Positions 6,170-14,465 of a stretch of DNA of 24,983 bases are shown here, piece by piece (within the stretch, counting starts at the first letter, position 1; every line of letters begins with the position of its first letter). Source of the DNA: Flavobacteriales bacterium UBA1694 (GTDB taxonomy: Bacteria; Bacteroidota; Bacteroidia; Flavobacteriales; Weeksellaceae); the NCBI GenBank assembly GCA_002319955.1, contig DCJS01000025.1:15998-40980 (forward strand). The letters run 5' to 3'. The notes under the pieces were generated by a model. It was not told the DNA's origin, made no database searches, and saw nothing but the letters and a program-made list of their open reading frames with translations. Both the position numbers and the translations under genes were made by a program.

Positions 6170-8080
6170 TTAGAACTGGTACTCAGCTCCGATCATAAAA
6201 TGGCGAGGCAGTGTATTATAGCCTACGACATCGACATAAGAGACATTAAAAAGATTTCCAACTAATAGATTTGCACTTAGGGCCTGGGTAATTTTTTGGT
6301 TCGCCGTGAAGTTAAACAAATGGTAGCCCTTCAGAGTCACATCTTTTACAGTGCCACTTGGCGTATCCCAGTAGGAATCACTACGCGAGGATACAAATTG
6401 GTGCGACAGCGCAAGGTGAGTCCGATCTAAGGGAGCGTACTGAATAAAGGAATTCACGCGCTGCTTGGGCTGACGAAGTCGCGTCAAAGCATTGTCCTTC
6501 TCAACAAAACTAAAATTAGCCCCAAGCCTCACTTTTTCCTCGAACTGCGATTCAAAGCCTAGTTCAAACCCTCGCACTGTATTCTCATTTACGTTTACAA
6601 ATTGTCCCGTAAAATCTGGATTATTGACATAGGCGAAGACGTCTTTTTCATTTCTTAAGAAAAGGGAGCCATTTAAAACGAGTGATTGGTCTTTTCTCCC
6701 GACACTAAAATTAACTTCGTGCGTCCCATTGGTTTCTGGAACAAGCTCTTTATTAGCGATTGTGTATGGCAAGCTTCCATAACTCTGGTACAAAGTCGGC
6801 GCAATAAAGGCCGTGGCATAGGAATACCCTAGTTTATAATAATTTTCATCAAATTCTTTGAGTATAAAAGGGTTTATACTGTAGACCAAATGGTTTTCGA
6901 ATTCGGAATGGTTGGTGTTACGCGCTCCCAAATCGAGGTGAAAAAGTCCAAAATTCAAATTGGCAGTCGCAAACACGTCGAAATTGGTGACTTTCGTATC
7001 ACTCTTAAGAAGAACCTCCTCCATTTGTTCCCCCCCCCAAGGTAAAGCTTTTGAACTCATAGTTTGGGATTCATAAGAAATACCCGCGCTTACAGAAAGA
7101 TATTTATTTACTTGGTAATGGTTTAAAAGTTCTGTAAAACTATTTTCACCTTTATACTCATAGGCATCCAAATACCCATTAGGGCCTAAATTCTGAATCG
7201 TTCGACTCGAACCTGAGAGGCGCGAGTTTAAAACAAGTTCACCGGATTTGTATTTGAAGTACCCTCCAACACCCACAAATTCTTGCGAGTCATCGCCCCG
7301 GTTTTTACTGTCCGTAAAGGCGCCCCCGTCATCCTCATGAAAATGGTGCGCAGCATTGCCTTGCGCGTAAAATCCAAAATTCTCTTTATCAAATCCCACT
7401 CGGGCATTTAAACTTTGTCTTTCATTTCCATCTTTATCAAAGTCCTTTCCTTGGGCAGAGGAAAGTCCATCAGCCTTCTCATTCGTTGCGCCAAGACTAT
7501 AACTCCAATGGCCGCCTTTTCCTCGTAATGCGAGCTGCTGACCAAAGTGCCCAAAGGAGCCCCCCTTAAGTCCCGCAAGGCCTTGAATAGACTTGTATCC
7601 GGATTGAACCGTTCGAATATTGATCACGGACACCGTTGCATTGGAGCCATATAGAACCGACGAAGAGCCGTTCAAAACCTCAATGCTTTCAATAGATTCT
7701 AAAGGAATTAGTCGAAGGTCCGTGGCTGTATAATCATTTCCAGTCACGTCTTTTAAAGGCACGCCATCAAGTAAAATGAGCACGTTAGCTAGCTTTCCGC
7801 CTCGCACTTTTGGAAATTTAGGCTCCTGTGAATTATTGGAAGACCCTGTCAATTGGATTCCACTAACACTCTGAAGCACATCGCTTAGGTCTTGCCCTTT
7901 GAATCGTTGAAGTTCCTTCGCGGTGAGTAGCACCACATTTTTACCTGTAGCGAACAGTTGTTGTTTTTTCTTACCCGCGATGCTCACTTCTTGGATCTCG
8001 CTAGTTAAAGGGTCTTGTTGGGCGTGCACTACCGATTGTACGACAAGCAGCGCTCCAACAAAAATTAATCTTTTTCTCAT
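6170..8080 (-). CDS. btuB: TonB-dependent outer-membrane receptor, probable vitamin B12 transporter
   Basis: A 636-residue TonB-dependent receptor. Residues 1-20 form a signal peptide (cut after VVHA). A TonB-box-like EVSIAG is near residue 31, a plug domain spans about 40-160 (VLQSVSGIQLTG, VLILLDGVPL, IESIEVLNGSSSVLYGS), and a 22-strand-type barrel ends with the terminal aromatic EYQF, as expected for BAM-inserted barrels. Substrate assignment comes mainly from the cobalamin riboswitch in its leader; the size also suits BtuB rather than the larger SusC family. It would import cobalamin using TonB/ExbBD energy; periplasmic and inner-membrane partners are not in the window. A run of seven G's in the coding strand (7030-7036) is noted as a possible slippage site. 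Confidence 0.9.
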   Translation of the reverse strand: MRKRLIFVGALLVVQSVVHAQQDPLTSEIQEVSIAGKKKQQLFATGKNVVLLTAKELQRFKGQDLSDVLQSVSGIQLTGSSNNSQEPKFPKVRGGKLANVLILLDGVPLKDVTGNDYTATDLRLIPLESIESIEVLNGSSSVLYGSNATVSVINIRTVQSGYKSIQGLAGLKGGSFGHFGQQLALRGKGGHWSYSLGATNEKADGLSSAQGKDFDKDGNERQSLNARVGFDKENFGFYAQGNAAHHFHEDDGGAFTDSKNRGDDSQEFVGVGGYFKYKSGELVLNSRLSGSSRTIQNLGPNGYLDAYEYKGENSFTELLNHYQVNKYLSVSAGISYESQTMSSKALPWGGEQMEEVLLKSDTKVTNFDVFATANLNFGLFHLDLGARNTNHSEFENHLVYSINPFILKEFDENYYKLGYSYATAFIAPTLYQSYGSLPYTIANKELVPETNGTHEVNFSVGRKDQSLVLNGSLFLRNEKDVFAYVNNPDFTGQFVNVNENTVRGFELGFESQFEEKVRLGANFSFVEKDNALTRLRQPKQRVNSFIQYAPLDRTHLALSHQFVSSRSDSYWDTPSGTVKDVTLKGYHLFNFTANQKITQALSANLLVGNLFNVSYVDVVGYNTLPRHFMIGAEYQF

Positions 8081-8134
8081 AATTGAAAAATTTTGGTTAA
8101 AGTTTACTTACCGGAAAAAATAAAGTCTAATCCT

Positions 8135-8152
8135 CAATGCAGGACTGCATTG
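8135..8152 (-). promoter_or_regulatory. Hairpin in the btuB leader, possible expression platform
   Basis: A perfect 8-bp inverted repeat (CAATGCAG/CTGCATTG) lies between the cobalamin aptamer and the btuB start; a T-rich stretch follows about 12 nt later on the minus strand. It could be a terminator or a ribosome-access switch; the U-tract is not immediately adjacent, so the mechanism is undecided. Confidence 0.45.
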
Positions 8153-8193
8153 GGTATTAAGGCTTTTCCTCCGAAAGCGTTTAAATTCTTGGT

Positions 8194-8338
8194 GTTCTTA
8201 GATAGGTTTCCTGACTTTCACTTCTTTAGGCCTTCTCTCTACAGGAGTGTAAAAATGGCTAATCTAAAAAAAGGTTCAATGTGATTTACAGTTGCGGGGA
8301 CAGTTGGTGAATTACACACCATTCCCTGTTCTAATAAC
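8194..8338 (-). ncRNA. Cobalamin riboswitch upstream of btuB
   Basis: Read on the minus strand, the conserved adenosylcobalamin-class core is plain: GGGAAT (8326-8321), a GGTG-to-CACC hairpin, CCCCGCAACTGTAA (8298-8285), then the B12 box AAGTCAGGAAACC (8217-8205). The ends close by GTTATTAGA (8338-8330) pairing with TCTAAGAAC (8202-8194) with a single A-G mismatch. It sits about 115 nt ahead of the btuB start codon on the same strand, as expected for repression of B12 uptake by cobalamin. Confidence 0.95.
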
Positions 8339-8342
8339 GAGG

Positions 8343-8350
8343 CGAAGATA
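8343..8350 (-). promoter_or_regulatory. Candidate promoter -7 element of the btuB leader
   Basis: TATCTTCG on the minus strand differs from TAnnTTTG at one position and lies a few bases before the 5' stem of the riboswitch, so the transcript would start almost exactly at the aptamer. No clear -33 TTG was seen. Between it and the end of cdd (8351-8511) I see no gene. Confidence 0.4.
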
Positions 8351-8511
8351 CGAATAAAGCAGGAGCTTGAGCGAGAAAAGACGGGAACTAAACATGAAAA
8401 CTTCCATAGCCTAAATACTAAGGCCATGGCACAAATCCTTAAAAGGGCTCATCCTGTCCTTTGAAGGCTAAATTTGGCTGTTTTATCTCCCGAATTAAGG
8501 CTTCAATGAAA

Positions 8512-8994
8512 TTAAAGGAAGCTTCGGTCAAACGAAAATGGAAGCAGTTCGCGAATGGAGCTGGTTTTACACACTTCGCCACTGTTTGAGGCAAAATAAA
8601 TTTCAATGGCAGACTCTTGCTTACTTTCGTACTCTAAGATACTTTGGCGACACGCGCCACAAGGTGGCGCTAAGGCGGCCGTTTTACTTGGATTTTTAGG
8701 ACTGCCTATCACGAACAATTTGAGAATTTTCTCATTTGGGAAATTCGCAGAGGTCCAATAGATCGCCGTTCTCTCGGCGCAAAGTCCCGAAGGATAGGCC
8801 GCATTTTCCTGGTTGTTTCCTACGATAATTTCGCCATTTTCTAGGAGCAGTGCACAGCCCACTAGAAATTCAGAATACGGGGCGTACGCATTTTCGCGCG
8901 CACTCACGGCGGCGTGATAGAGTCTCTGTTCAAGCTCTGTTAATTCTTCAATAGAAGAATAATGCGTGTAAGTGATGGTCAATTCTTTCGTCAT
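8512..8994 (-). CDS. cdd: Cytidine deaminase
   Basis: A 160-residue homotetrameric-type cytidine deaminase of pyrimidine salvage, converting cytidine and deoxycytidine to uridine and deoxyuridine. The zinc site is complete: C72 and catalytic E74 in CAERTA (72-77), C112 and C115 in PCGACRQ (111-117). The substrate-binding NQENAAYPSGL is at 61-71. The length is slightly above the 130-140 of small CDAs owing to an N-terminal extension. It is followed by the riboswitch-controlled btuB gene, but the 170-bp gap and the separate promoter candidate argue for independent expression. Confidence 0.94.
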   Translation of the reverse strand: MTKELTITYTHYSSIEELTELEQRLYHAAVSARENAYAPYSEFLVGCALLLENGEIIVGNNQENAAYPSGLCAERTAIYWTSANFPNEKILKLFVIGSPKNPSKTAALAPPCGACRQSILEYESKQESAIEIYFASNSGEVCKTSSIRELLPFSFDRSFL

Positions 8995-9117
8995 GCAAAA
9001 AATTCAATTTCGTCAAGGTAAATGTAATACTTTTTCTTTGAGTGAAAAGCCCATCTCTTAGGTTTATGCTCTGAAAAACCCTAAATTTACTCACTTGTCA
9101 CTTTAAAACACGTCCAA

Positions 9118-10167
9118 ATGAAACTCTTTACACCTTTCAAGCTCCGAAACCTCCAACTGGAAAACCGCTGGGTCATGTCCCCCATGTGTATGTATAGCGC
9201 CCAAGAAGGGGTTGCAAACGATTTTCATTTCATTCACTACAGCTCAAGAGCTATGGGAGGCACAGGCCTTATTATAATGGAAGCCACTGGGGTTGTTCCC
9301 GAGGGTCGAATCACGCACAAATGCCTTGGTTTATGGAACAGGGAGCAAACACAAAGCTTAAAAAGAATTGTGTCGTATATTCATCACAACACAAGTACGA
9401 AGGTGGGCATCCAACTCGCGCATGCCGGACGCAAAGCCTCCACATGGGAGGGTGTTCAACTTCCAGCCTCGCAGGGCTGGAGCACAGTGGCTCCTTCCAG
9501 TATCCCCTATAAAGACTCAGAAGCCACCCCACACGCCTTAAGTATAAATGAAATCAAAGAGCTTATTCAAGCTTTTAAAGACGCCGCAGTGCGGGCCTTA
9601 GAGGCGGGGTTCGACCTTATTGAACTTCATGGGGCACATGGCTATTTGATTCACCAGTTCTTATCCCCATTATCAAACCAAAGAACCGACCAGTATGGTG
9701 GCAGTTTTGAAAACAGAATTCGGTTTCTACTTGAGATTATTGAGTCGCTAACGCCACTGCTTGATGAAAACCATCCGCTCCTTGTACGACTCTCAGCAGA
9801 TGAGTATGCACCTAACGGCTGGGATCTGGAGCAAAGCATTCAATTATCTGCGATTCTAAAAACAAAAGGGGTTGATTTAATAGACGTCTCGAGCGGCGGA
9901 AACATTCAAGGGGCGCGAATGGCGGTATTTGATTCCTACCAGGTTCCTTTTTCAGAGGCAATACGCAGCCAATCCCAGATTAAAACTGGAGCGGTAGGTC
10001 TCATTCACAATGCCCTTGAGGCCGAAACCATTCTATCCAACGAAAAGGCGGATCTTATTTTTGTGGGTCGTGCCATTTTAAGAAACCCCTATTTGGCAAG
10101 CCAAACGGCCATGGAGCACCAAGAGCCCTATAGCTTTCCACCTCAATACGAACGCGCGAAGCTCTAA
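9118..10167 (+). CDS. NADH:flavin oxidoreductase, old yellow enzyme (YqjM/NamA class)
   Basis: A 349-residue FMN TIM-barrel ene-reductase. Hallmarks of the thermophilic-like (YqjM) class are present: C24 and Y26 in MSPMCMYS (the YqjM Cys26/Tyr28 pair), the H171/H174 substrate-binding pair in ELHGAHGYLIHQF, the YGGSFENR stretch (193-200) and the FMN-phosphate FVGRAILRNP near the C-terminus. The family reduces activated C=C bonds of enones and related electrophiles using NADPH; the physiological substrate is usually unknown. Its stop codon overlaps the ATG of the DUF2752 gene by one base. A TAAATTTA element at 9082 is a weak promoter candidate. Confidence 0.93.
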   Translation: MKLFTPFKLRNLQLENRWVMSPMCMYSAQEGVANDFHFIHYSSRAMGGTGLIIMEATGVVPEGRITHKCLGLWNREQTQSLKRIVSYIHHNTSTKVGIQLAHAGRKASTWEGVQLPASQGWSTVAPSSIPYKDSEATPHALSINEIKELIQAFKDAAVRALEAGFDLIELHGAHGYLIHQFLSPLSNQRTDQYGGSFENRIRFLLEIIESLTPLLDENHPLLVRLSADEYAPNGWDLEQSIQLSAILKTKGVDLIDVSSGGNIQGARMAVFDSYQVPFSEAIRSQSQIKTGAVGLIHNALEAETILSNEKADLIFVGRAILRNPYLASQTAMEHQEPYSFPPQYERAKL

Positions 10168-10439
10168 TGGAACTGCAAGACTTCTTATGGACCTGTCCTT
10201 ACCGAGCCTATCTAGGGATCGAGTGTTTTGGTTGTGGCGCGCAAACAGCTCTGCTACTTCTATTTAATGGGGAGTTTACAAAATCGTTTGAAACCTATCC
10301 TGCCCTACCGACGCTCCTTATACTCTTGGGCGTTGTCCTTGCATCTGTTCTAACGAAAAAGAGGCGGATCAAAAAACTGATCCTGCCTCTTATCGTACTT
10401 AATATCGTGATTATTATCCTGTCGTATTATTTGTTTTAG
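10167..10439 (+). CDS. DUF2752 family small membrane protein
   Basis: A 90-residue protein with the DUF2752 signature: CP near the N-terminus (C10) followed by G-x-x-C-x-G-C-G-x-Q (C20, C23). Hydrophobic segments lie at about residues 45-62 and 70-89, so a small inner-membrane protein with a short cytoplasmic KKRRIKK link is likely. Function is unknown. Its ATG shares one base with the stop of the old yellow enzyme (TAATG), implying coupled translation. The last four bases overlap the convergent hemL stop. Confidence 0.8.
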   Translation: MELQDFLWTCPYRAYLGIECFGCGAQTALLLLFNGEFTKSFETYPALPTLLILLGVVLASVLTKKRRIKKLILPLIVLNIVIIILSYYLF

Positions 10440-11716
10440 GATTTGAATCGGCTCACAGCCTCAAGGGTGCGATCTAGTTCCCTTTGCTGAATCGCTGCAG
10501 AAATAAACCACGTTTCATAGCCACTCGGAGGTAAATAGATACCCTCACTTAGCATGTGGTGGAAGAATTCATTAAATACGGCATGGTTCGCCTTTGCTGC
10601 CTGATCAAAATCCTTCACCTCCTCAGAGTCAAAAAACACAGACATCATCGAACCCTGACGGTTTATCACATGGGAAATTCCCTTTTCATTAAAGACGCTT
10701 GATATCTCACGCGCTAAAGTTTCAGTTGTGCTACTAAGTCGCGAATAAAACTCGGTATCGTTAAGGATCACCCCTAATGTGACAAGGCCTGCGCGCATTG
10801 CAAGAGGATTTCCACTTAAAGTTCCGGCCTGGTACACAGCTCCGTTAGGTGCTAAGTGGTCCATAATGGCCTTGGATCCGGCAAAAGCGCCCACTGGCAT
10901 ACCGCCTCCGATTACTTTTCCAAAAGTCACCAAATCAGCCTTTACCCCTAGGAGCTCTTGAGCCCCGCCGAAAGCGAGGCGAAAGCCTGTCATTACTTCG
11001 TCAAAAATTAGCAGCGCACCGAACTGATCGCACAGCGCGCGAAGGCCTTGTAAAAAGCCTGGCTCGGGTAAAACGCAGCCCATATTTCCAGCGATAGGCT
11101 CAATTATCACAGCCGCAATGGCCTGGGTATTTGCTTCAAAGAGGGACTTAACGTGTTCCAAATCGTTATACCGTGCCACTAATGTATCCTTTGCCGTGCC
11201 AGGTGTCACACCTGGAGAGTTTGGATTTCCAAAGGTTGCAGCCCCACTACCCGCCTTAATTAAGAAAGAATCGGAGTGGCCATGGTAACAGCCTTCAAAT
11301 TTGATTAATTTATCTCTATTCGTTACCCCTCGAGCAAGTCTAATAGCACTCATGCACGCCTCGGTTCCTGAGGAGACCATACGAACCTGGTCTATATTAG
11401 GGACATTGTCCACGATCAATTTTGCAATCTGGGTTTCAAGATGGGTCGGGGTTCCAAAAGAAAACCCTTTCTGCGCTTGATCTTGAATGGCGGCCAATAC
11501 CTCGGGATGCGTGTGCCCTAGAATGGCAGGCCCCCATGAGTTAATATAATCGATGTACGTGCGCTGGTCTTCGTCCGTTAAATAAGCACCTTTAGCAGAA
11601 TTCATAAATACGGGGACTCCGCCCACCGATTTAAAAGCGCGAACGGGAGAGTTCACCCCGCCCGGAATGTATTTTTTAGCCTCATCGAAGAGAGCTGAGC
11701 TTCTTTGGTATAACAT
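10436..11716 (-). CDS. hemL: Glutamate-1-semialdehyde 2,1-aminomutase
   Basis: A 426-residue class III aminotransferase-fold PLP enzyme converting glutamate-1-semialdehyde to 5-aminolevulinate, the C5 route to haem. Recognised by PGGVNSPVRAFKSVGG (18-33), SSGTEACMSAIRLARG (115-130), the HGHSDS element, DEVMTGFR (239-246) and the PLP lysine K267 in TFGKVIGGGMPVGAF. Full length. It is the third gene of a minus-strand run with the glucosaminidase (70 bp upstream) and the ACC-deaminase-like gene, and it converges on DUF2752 with a 4-bp overlap and no terminator between. Confidence 0.96.
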   Translation of the reverse strand: MLYQRSSALFDEAKKYIPGGVNSPVRAFKSVGGVPVFMNSAKGAYLTDEDQRTYIDYINSWGPAILGHTHPEVLAAIQDQAQKGFSFGTPTHLETQIAKLIVDNVPNIDQVRMVSSGTEACMSAIRLARGVTNRDKLIKFEGCYHGHSDSFLIKAGSGAATFGNPNSPGVTPGTAKDTLVARYNDLEHVKSLFEANTQAIAAVIIEPIAGNMGCVLPEPGFLQGLRALCDQFGALLIFDEVMTGFRLAFGGAQELLGVKADLVTFGKVIGGGMPVGAFAGSKAIMDHLAPNGAVYQAGTLSGNPLAMRAGLVTLGVILNDTEFYSRLSSTTETLAREISSVFNEKGISHVINRQGSMMSVFFDSEEVKDFDQAAKANHAVFNEFFHHMLSEGIYLPPSGYETWFISAAIQQRELDRTLEAVSRFKS

Positions 11717-11786
11717 ATTAGTTGATTTTTAAGCGAAAAAGACTGTCTTAATGCTCGGCTGCAAATTTACGAAATCCCTAAGGAGT

Positions 11787-12842
11787 TTAGCGTCTTGGCT
11801 TACGCTTTTGAAGGTAAATTTCTTGGCCAACTGTGGGCTGCGCATCGTCATTCATTCGGTTTTTCGAATAAAGCACGGAGAGCTTAATGCCAAATTTTTG
11901 AGCAATGTCGTGCATGCTCTCACCGGCTTGAGCCTTATAGGTTGCCACCAGGGCACTAGAAGATTTGGGTTCTAAGAATAGGACTGCATTTGCCTGAAGT
12001 TCATGGCTTGGAAGTTCGTTCCATTTAAGAATTTTGCTCTCGCTTATATTAAACTTATCGCTTATAAAAGCCACGCTCGTTGGCGCCGGGATGATAATAA
12101 ATTTCTTTTGTGAATTAGGATGGGTCTTAATGAGAATATCTTGAAGAAGTTCAGCCTGTGAGCGCATCTTTTGTACAGTTTCCACGGTTTTCGCATAGGA
12201 CGTTTGCTCGTAGGGAACCGTTAAGGTTACCGGGCTCGTACTTTTATCCGAGGGATCTAACTGCGCCATAAAGAATTTATCATGCCTTAAGTCAGGGTAT
12301 AACTTTAAAATAGTAAAGGCGGCCTCTTTAGAACTTGTTCGGTCAAATTCATAAAGTTTAAGTTTTTCAATTTTATCAATTAAGATATAAGCGTAACGAG
12401 GATTTGTTGCGTAACCGGCCTTTTTGAGTCCATGGGCCCACGCTTTATAGTCCATCATATCCAAGGTGAAAAGATTCTGATAGTACTTTCTAAATCGTAG
12501 GAACTTCGAATGGTCTTCATAGGATTCTCTCGCATCATCATACACTCGGAAGCATTCGTTTGGCGCATCGTCGGTATGGGACATGGTTTTCCCAGTCCAT
12601 TCCTCCTTGCATTTAATGCCGAAATGGTTATTTCCCATCTGAGCCAATCGGCTTTGTCCACCACCTGTTTCCAAAAGCCCTTGGGCAAGGGTTATGGAGG
12701 CAGGAATTTGGTACTTCTCCATTTCCTCAACTGCGTAAGTGGCAAACTTCTGAATGTACTGATCTTCCGTTTTCCAGTTCTGTCCGCTTGCTAGCGCTAC
12801 GATACAAAGGCTAAAGCCTACCAAGCTCTTTTTAATACTCAT
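11787..12842 (-). CDS. Secreted glucosaminidase-domain peptidoglycan hydrolase with LysM repeats
   Basis: A 351-residue exported hydrolase. Residues 1-20 are a signal peptide (ALASG then QN). A FlgJ/Atl-type N-acetylglucosaminidase domain spans about 25-165, with the catalytic glutamate E58 in AQGLLETGGGQSRLA, the NNHFGIKC motif (71-78) and the AYILIDKIEKLKLYEFD end. Two LysM-like modules follow (about 247-292 and 302-346; the second is clearer, YKAQAGESMHDIAQKFGI), which should bind glycan. It would cleave the GlcNAc-MurNAc backbone during wall growth or turnover. The gene lies 25 bp after the ACC-deaminase-like gene and 70 bp before hemL; I recall this trio as recurrent in flavobacteria. 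Confidence 0.9.
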   Translation of the reverse strand: MSIKKSLVGFSLCIVALASGQNWKTEDQYIQKFATYAVEEMEKYQIPASITLAQGLLETGGGQSRLAQMGNNHFGIKCKEEWTGKTMSHTDDAPNECFRVYDDARESYEDHSKFLRFRKYYQNLFTLDMMDYKAWAHGLKKAGYATNPRYAYILIDKIEKLKLYEFDRTSSKEAAFTILKLYPDLRHDKFFMAQLDPSDKSTSPVTLTVPYEQTSYAKTVETVQKMRSQAELLQDILIKTHPNSQKKFIIIPAPTSVAFISDKFNISESKILKWNELPSHELQANAVLFLEPKSSSALVATYKAQAGESMHDIAQKFGIKLSVLYSKNRMNDDAQPTVGQEIYLQKRKPRR

Positions 12843-12867
12843 CTAACTTAATTTAATACGCTCAATT

Positions 12868-13797
12868 TTATTCTAGGATCTGCGCCCTTGGGAGCAGATC
12901 AATTAGGGGTCTTGCTTTTGATTCTAACCAGTCGTTTGCTCCTTGAATCCCTTGAAGACCTCCAGTATGAATTACTAATATGCGACTACCTTCTGGAAAA
13001 TAGTCCAACTCAATGAGTTCGAACAATTTGCGCATCAGTTTCCCAGTATAAATCGGATCCAGAGGCACCGAATACTGCTTTGAAAACCTGTTAATAAACT
13101 CAATAAGTTCAGGCGCCATTTTTCCATACCCACCCTCAGAGGCTTCAATTAGATCAAAGTTAGATCGTCCTGAAAGCAACTCTATTTTCTTTTCAAGACT
13201 TGCATCGCGAACCACTTTAAACCCTAAGACTCTTTGTTTTGGGCCGGCATATTTCGATAGGCCAGCAAGGGTTCCCCCCGTACCTACCGGTGCACAAAGA
13301 TAATCAAATATTTGAGTGTCAGGACTTAGCATATGCTGAAGTCCCTGCACGGCTAAGGGGCTCGTTCCGCCTTCTGGAATGAGGACTGCCGAAGAAGCAA
13401 AGGCTTTTACGAGCCGCTCAATTTGGGCTTTCTCTCGGTAGACTTCGCGGGAAACAAAACTAAATTCCATGCCATTCTCAGCCGCCAGGCGAAGGGTTGG
13501 ATTCTGATGCCAGCTCTGTGCGAGTTCCTCGCCTCGGATAATACCATGGGTCGAAAAGCCATACCGTTTCCCCAAGGCTGAAAAGGCCGCAACATGATTT
13601 GAATAAGCACCTCCAAAGGTGTAGAATAAAGGTTTTGGGCCTTCGCGATCGAGTACCGTCTTGATGGGGTAGAAAAGTTTCCAAAATTTATTACCGGTGA
13701 TTTCAGCGTCCAACTGATCCTCCCTTTTCAGAAAAAGCTTTACTTTTTTCATCACAGGGAGTTCAATAATTGGCGCAAAGGAGCAAGGCAATTCCAT
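12868..13797 (-). CDS. 1-aminocyclopropane-1-carboxylate deaminase / D-cysteine desulfhydrase family PLP enzyme
   Basis: A 309-residue fold-type II PLP protein. The start at 13797 (MELPCSF) is preferred because the longer frame from 13830 begins with TTG and runs through a promoter-like TATTTTTG (13806-13813). The PLP lysine K37 lies in ITGNKFWKL, followed by FGGAYSNHVAAFSALG with the phosphate- and substrate-contacting Ser/Asn/His, and the VGTGGTLAGL phosphate loop. True ACC deaminase is rare; bacterial homologues often act as D-cysteine desulfhydrase, so the reaction (deamination or H2S release) is not settled. It heads the run with glucosaminidase and hemL. Confidence 0.85.
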   Translation of the reverse strand: MELPCSFAPIIELPVMKKVKLFLKREDQLDAEITGNKFWKLFYPIKTVLDREGPKPLFYTFGGAYSNHVAAFSALGKRYGFSTHGIIRGEELAQSWHQNPTLRLAAENGMEFSFVSREVYREKAQIERLVKAFASSAVLIPEGGTSPLAVQGLQHMLSPDTQIFDYLCAPVGTGGTLAGLSKYAGPKQRVLGFKVVRDASLEKKIELLSGRSNFDLIEASEGGYGKMAPELIEFINRFSKQYSVPLDPIYTGKLMRKLFELIELDYFPEGSRILVIHTGGLQGIQGANDWLESKARPLIDLLPRAQILE

Positions 13798-13944
13798 TAT
13801 GGCATCAAAAATAAAACTTTTTTTCAACAATCTTCATTTTGGACCCCTAATTAAAATCACACCCAAGGTACTCAGATGCTCTAAGCAGGTGTGAAAATCA
13901 GATCAAATCCCAAGTTCGCGCACCATTTTTTGCAAAGATTTTAA

Positions 13945-13952
13945 TATCTTCG
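13945..13952 (+). promoter_or_regulatory. Candidate -7 element ahead of the ECF sigma gene
   Basis: TATCTTCG (one mismatch to TAnnTTTG) lies 18 bp before the GTG start. It matches the similarly placed TATCTTCG of the btuB leader. No TTG at the proper -33 spacing was found, so this is tentative. A 7-bp inverted repeat (13857-13863/13888-13894) lies upstream. Confidence 0.35.
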
Positions 13953-13970
13953 CCATCAAATATCCTAGAG

Positions 13971-14465
13971 GTGAGCGAAAAAGAGGAAATCTTTTCAAAA
14001 TTAATTAAAGATAATCAAGGATTGATTATCAAAGTTTCGCGCCTCTACACAAATTCCTTAGAAGACGAAGAAGATCTTTTTCAGGAGATTGTGTTACAAT
14101 TATGGCGAAGCTACGACACATTTAAAGGGCAAAGTAAAATTTCAACTTGGATGTATCGCGTGGCACTCAACACCGCAATTACCCTTTTTCGAAAAAAAAC
14201 CAAATCCCCAAAGACGGACGAACTCATGGACTTCCATCAGGCAGAATACCTGGAGCAAGATGATGAGAAACAGTCCCAAATAGCCTTACTCTATAAAGTC
14301 ATTAAACTCCTTCCACGGGTAGAGCGCGCTATAGTGGTAATGTATTTAGACGATCAGCCTTACCGCGAAATCGCCGAAACTTTAGGAATTTCAGAAGTGA
14401 ACGCACGGGTTAAAATGAACCGTCTAAAAAAGACACTTAAAGAACTGATGGAAAAGCATGCCTGA
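13971..14465 (+). CDS. ECF-type RNA polymerase sigma factor
   Basis: A 164-residue sigma-70 family ECF factor beginning at GTG, the first possible start after the promoter-like element. Region 2 is at about residues 10-75 (DEEDLFQEIVLQLWRSYDTF, then KISTWMYRVALNTAI), and region 4 at about 108-160 (LLPRVERAIVVMYLDDQPY, then the helix-turn-helix REIAETLGISEVNARVKMNR). Region 3 is missing, as expected. It overlaps the next gene by 8 bp, so the membrane protein is its probable co-regulated partner. The signal and regulon are unknown. Confidence 0.93.
   Translation: MSEKEEIFSKLIKDNQGLIIKVSRLYTNSLEDEEDLFQEIVLQLWRSYDTFKGQSKISTWMYRVALNTAITLFRKKTKSPKTDELMDFHQAEYLEQDDEKQSQIALLYKVIKLLPRVERAIVVMYLDDQPYREIAETLGISEVNARVKMNRLKKTLKELMEKHA

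Noticed and set aside
8093..8427. Short ORFs on both strands upstream of btuB
   Set aside because: They overlap the cobalamin riboswitch and its leader; their translations resemble no known protein.
8400..8470. Possible cdd terminator (AAAGG/CCTTT)
   Set aside because: Only five pairs with a 12-nt loop and no adjacent T-run.
9311..9532. ORFs on both strands inside the old yellow enzyme gene
   Set aside because: They are frame shadows of a well-supported gene with clear catalytic motifs.
13798..13830. TTG-start extension of the ACC-deaminase-like gene
   Set aside because: It runs through TATTTTTG, a promoter-like element, and adds residues not expected in the family.
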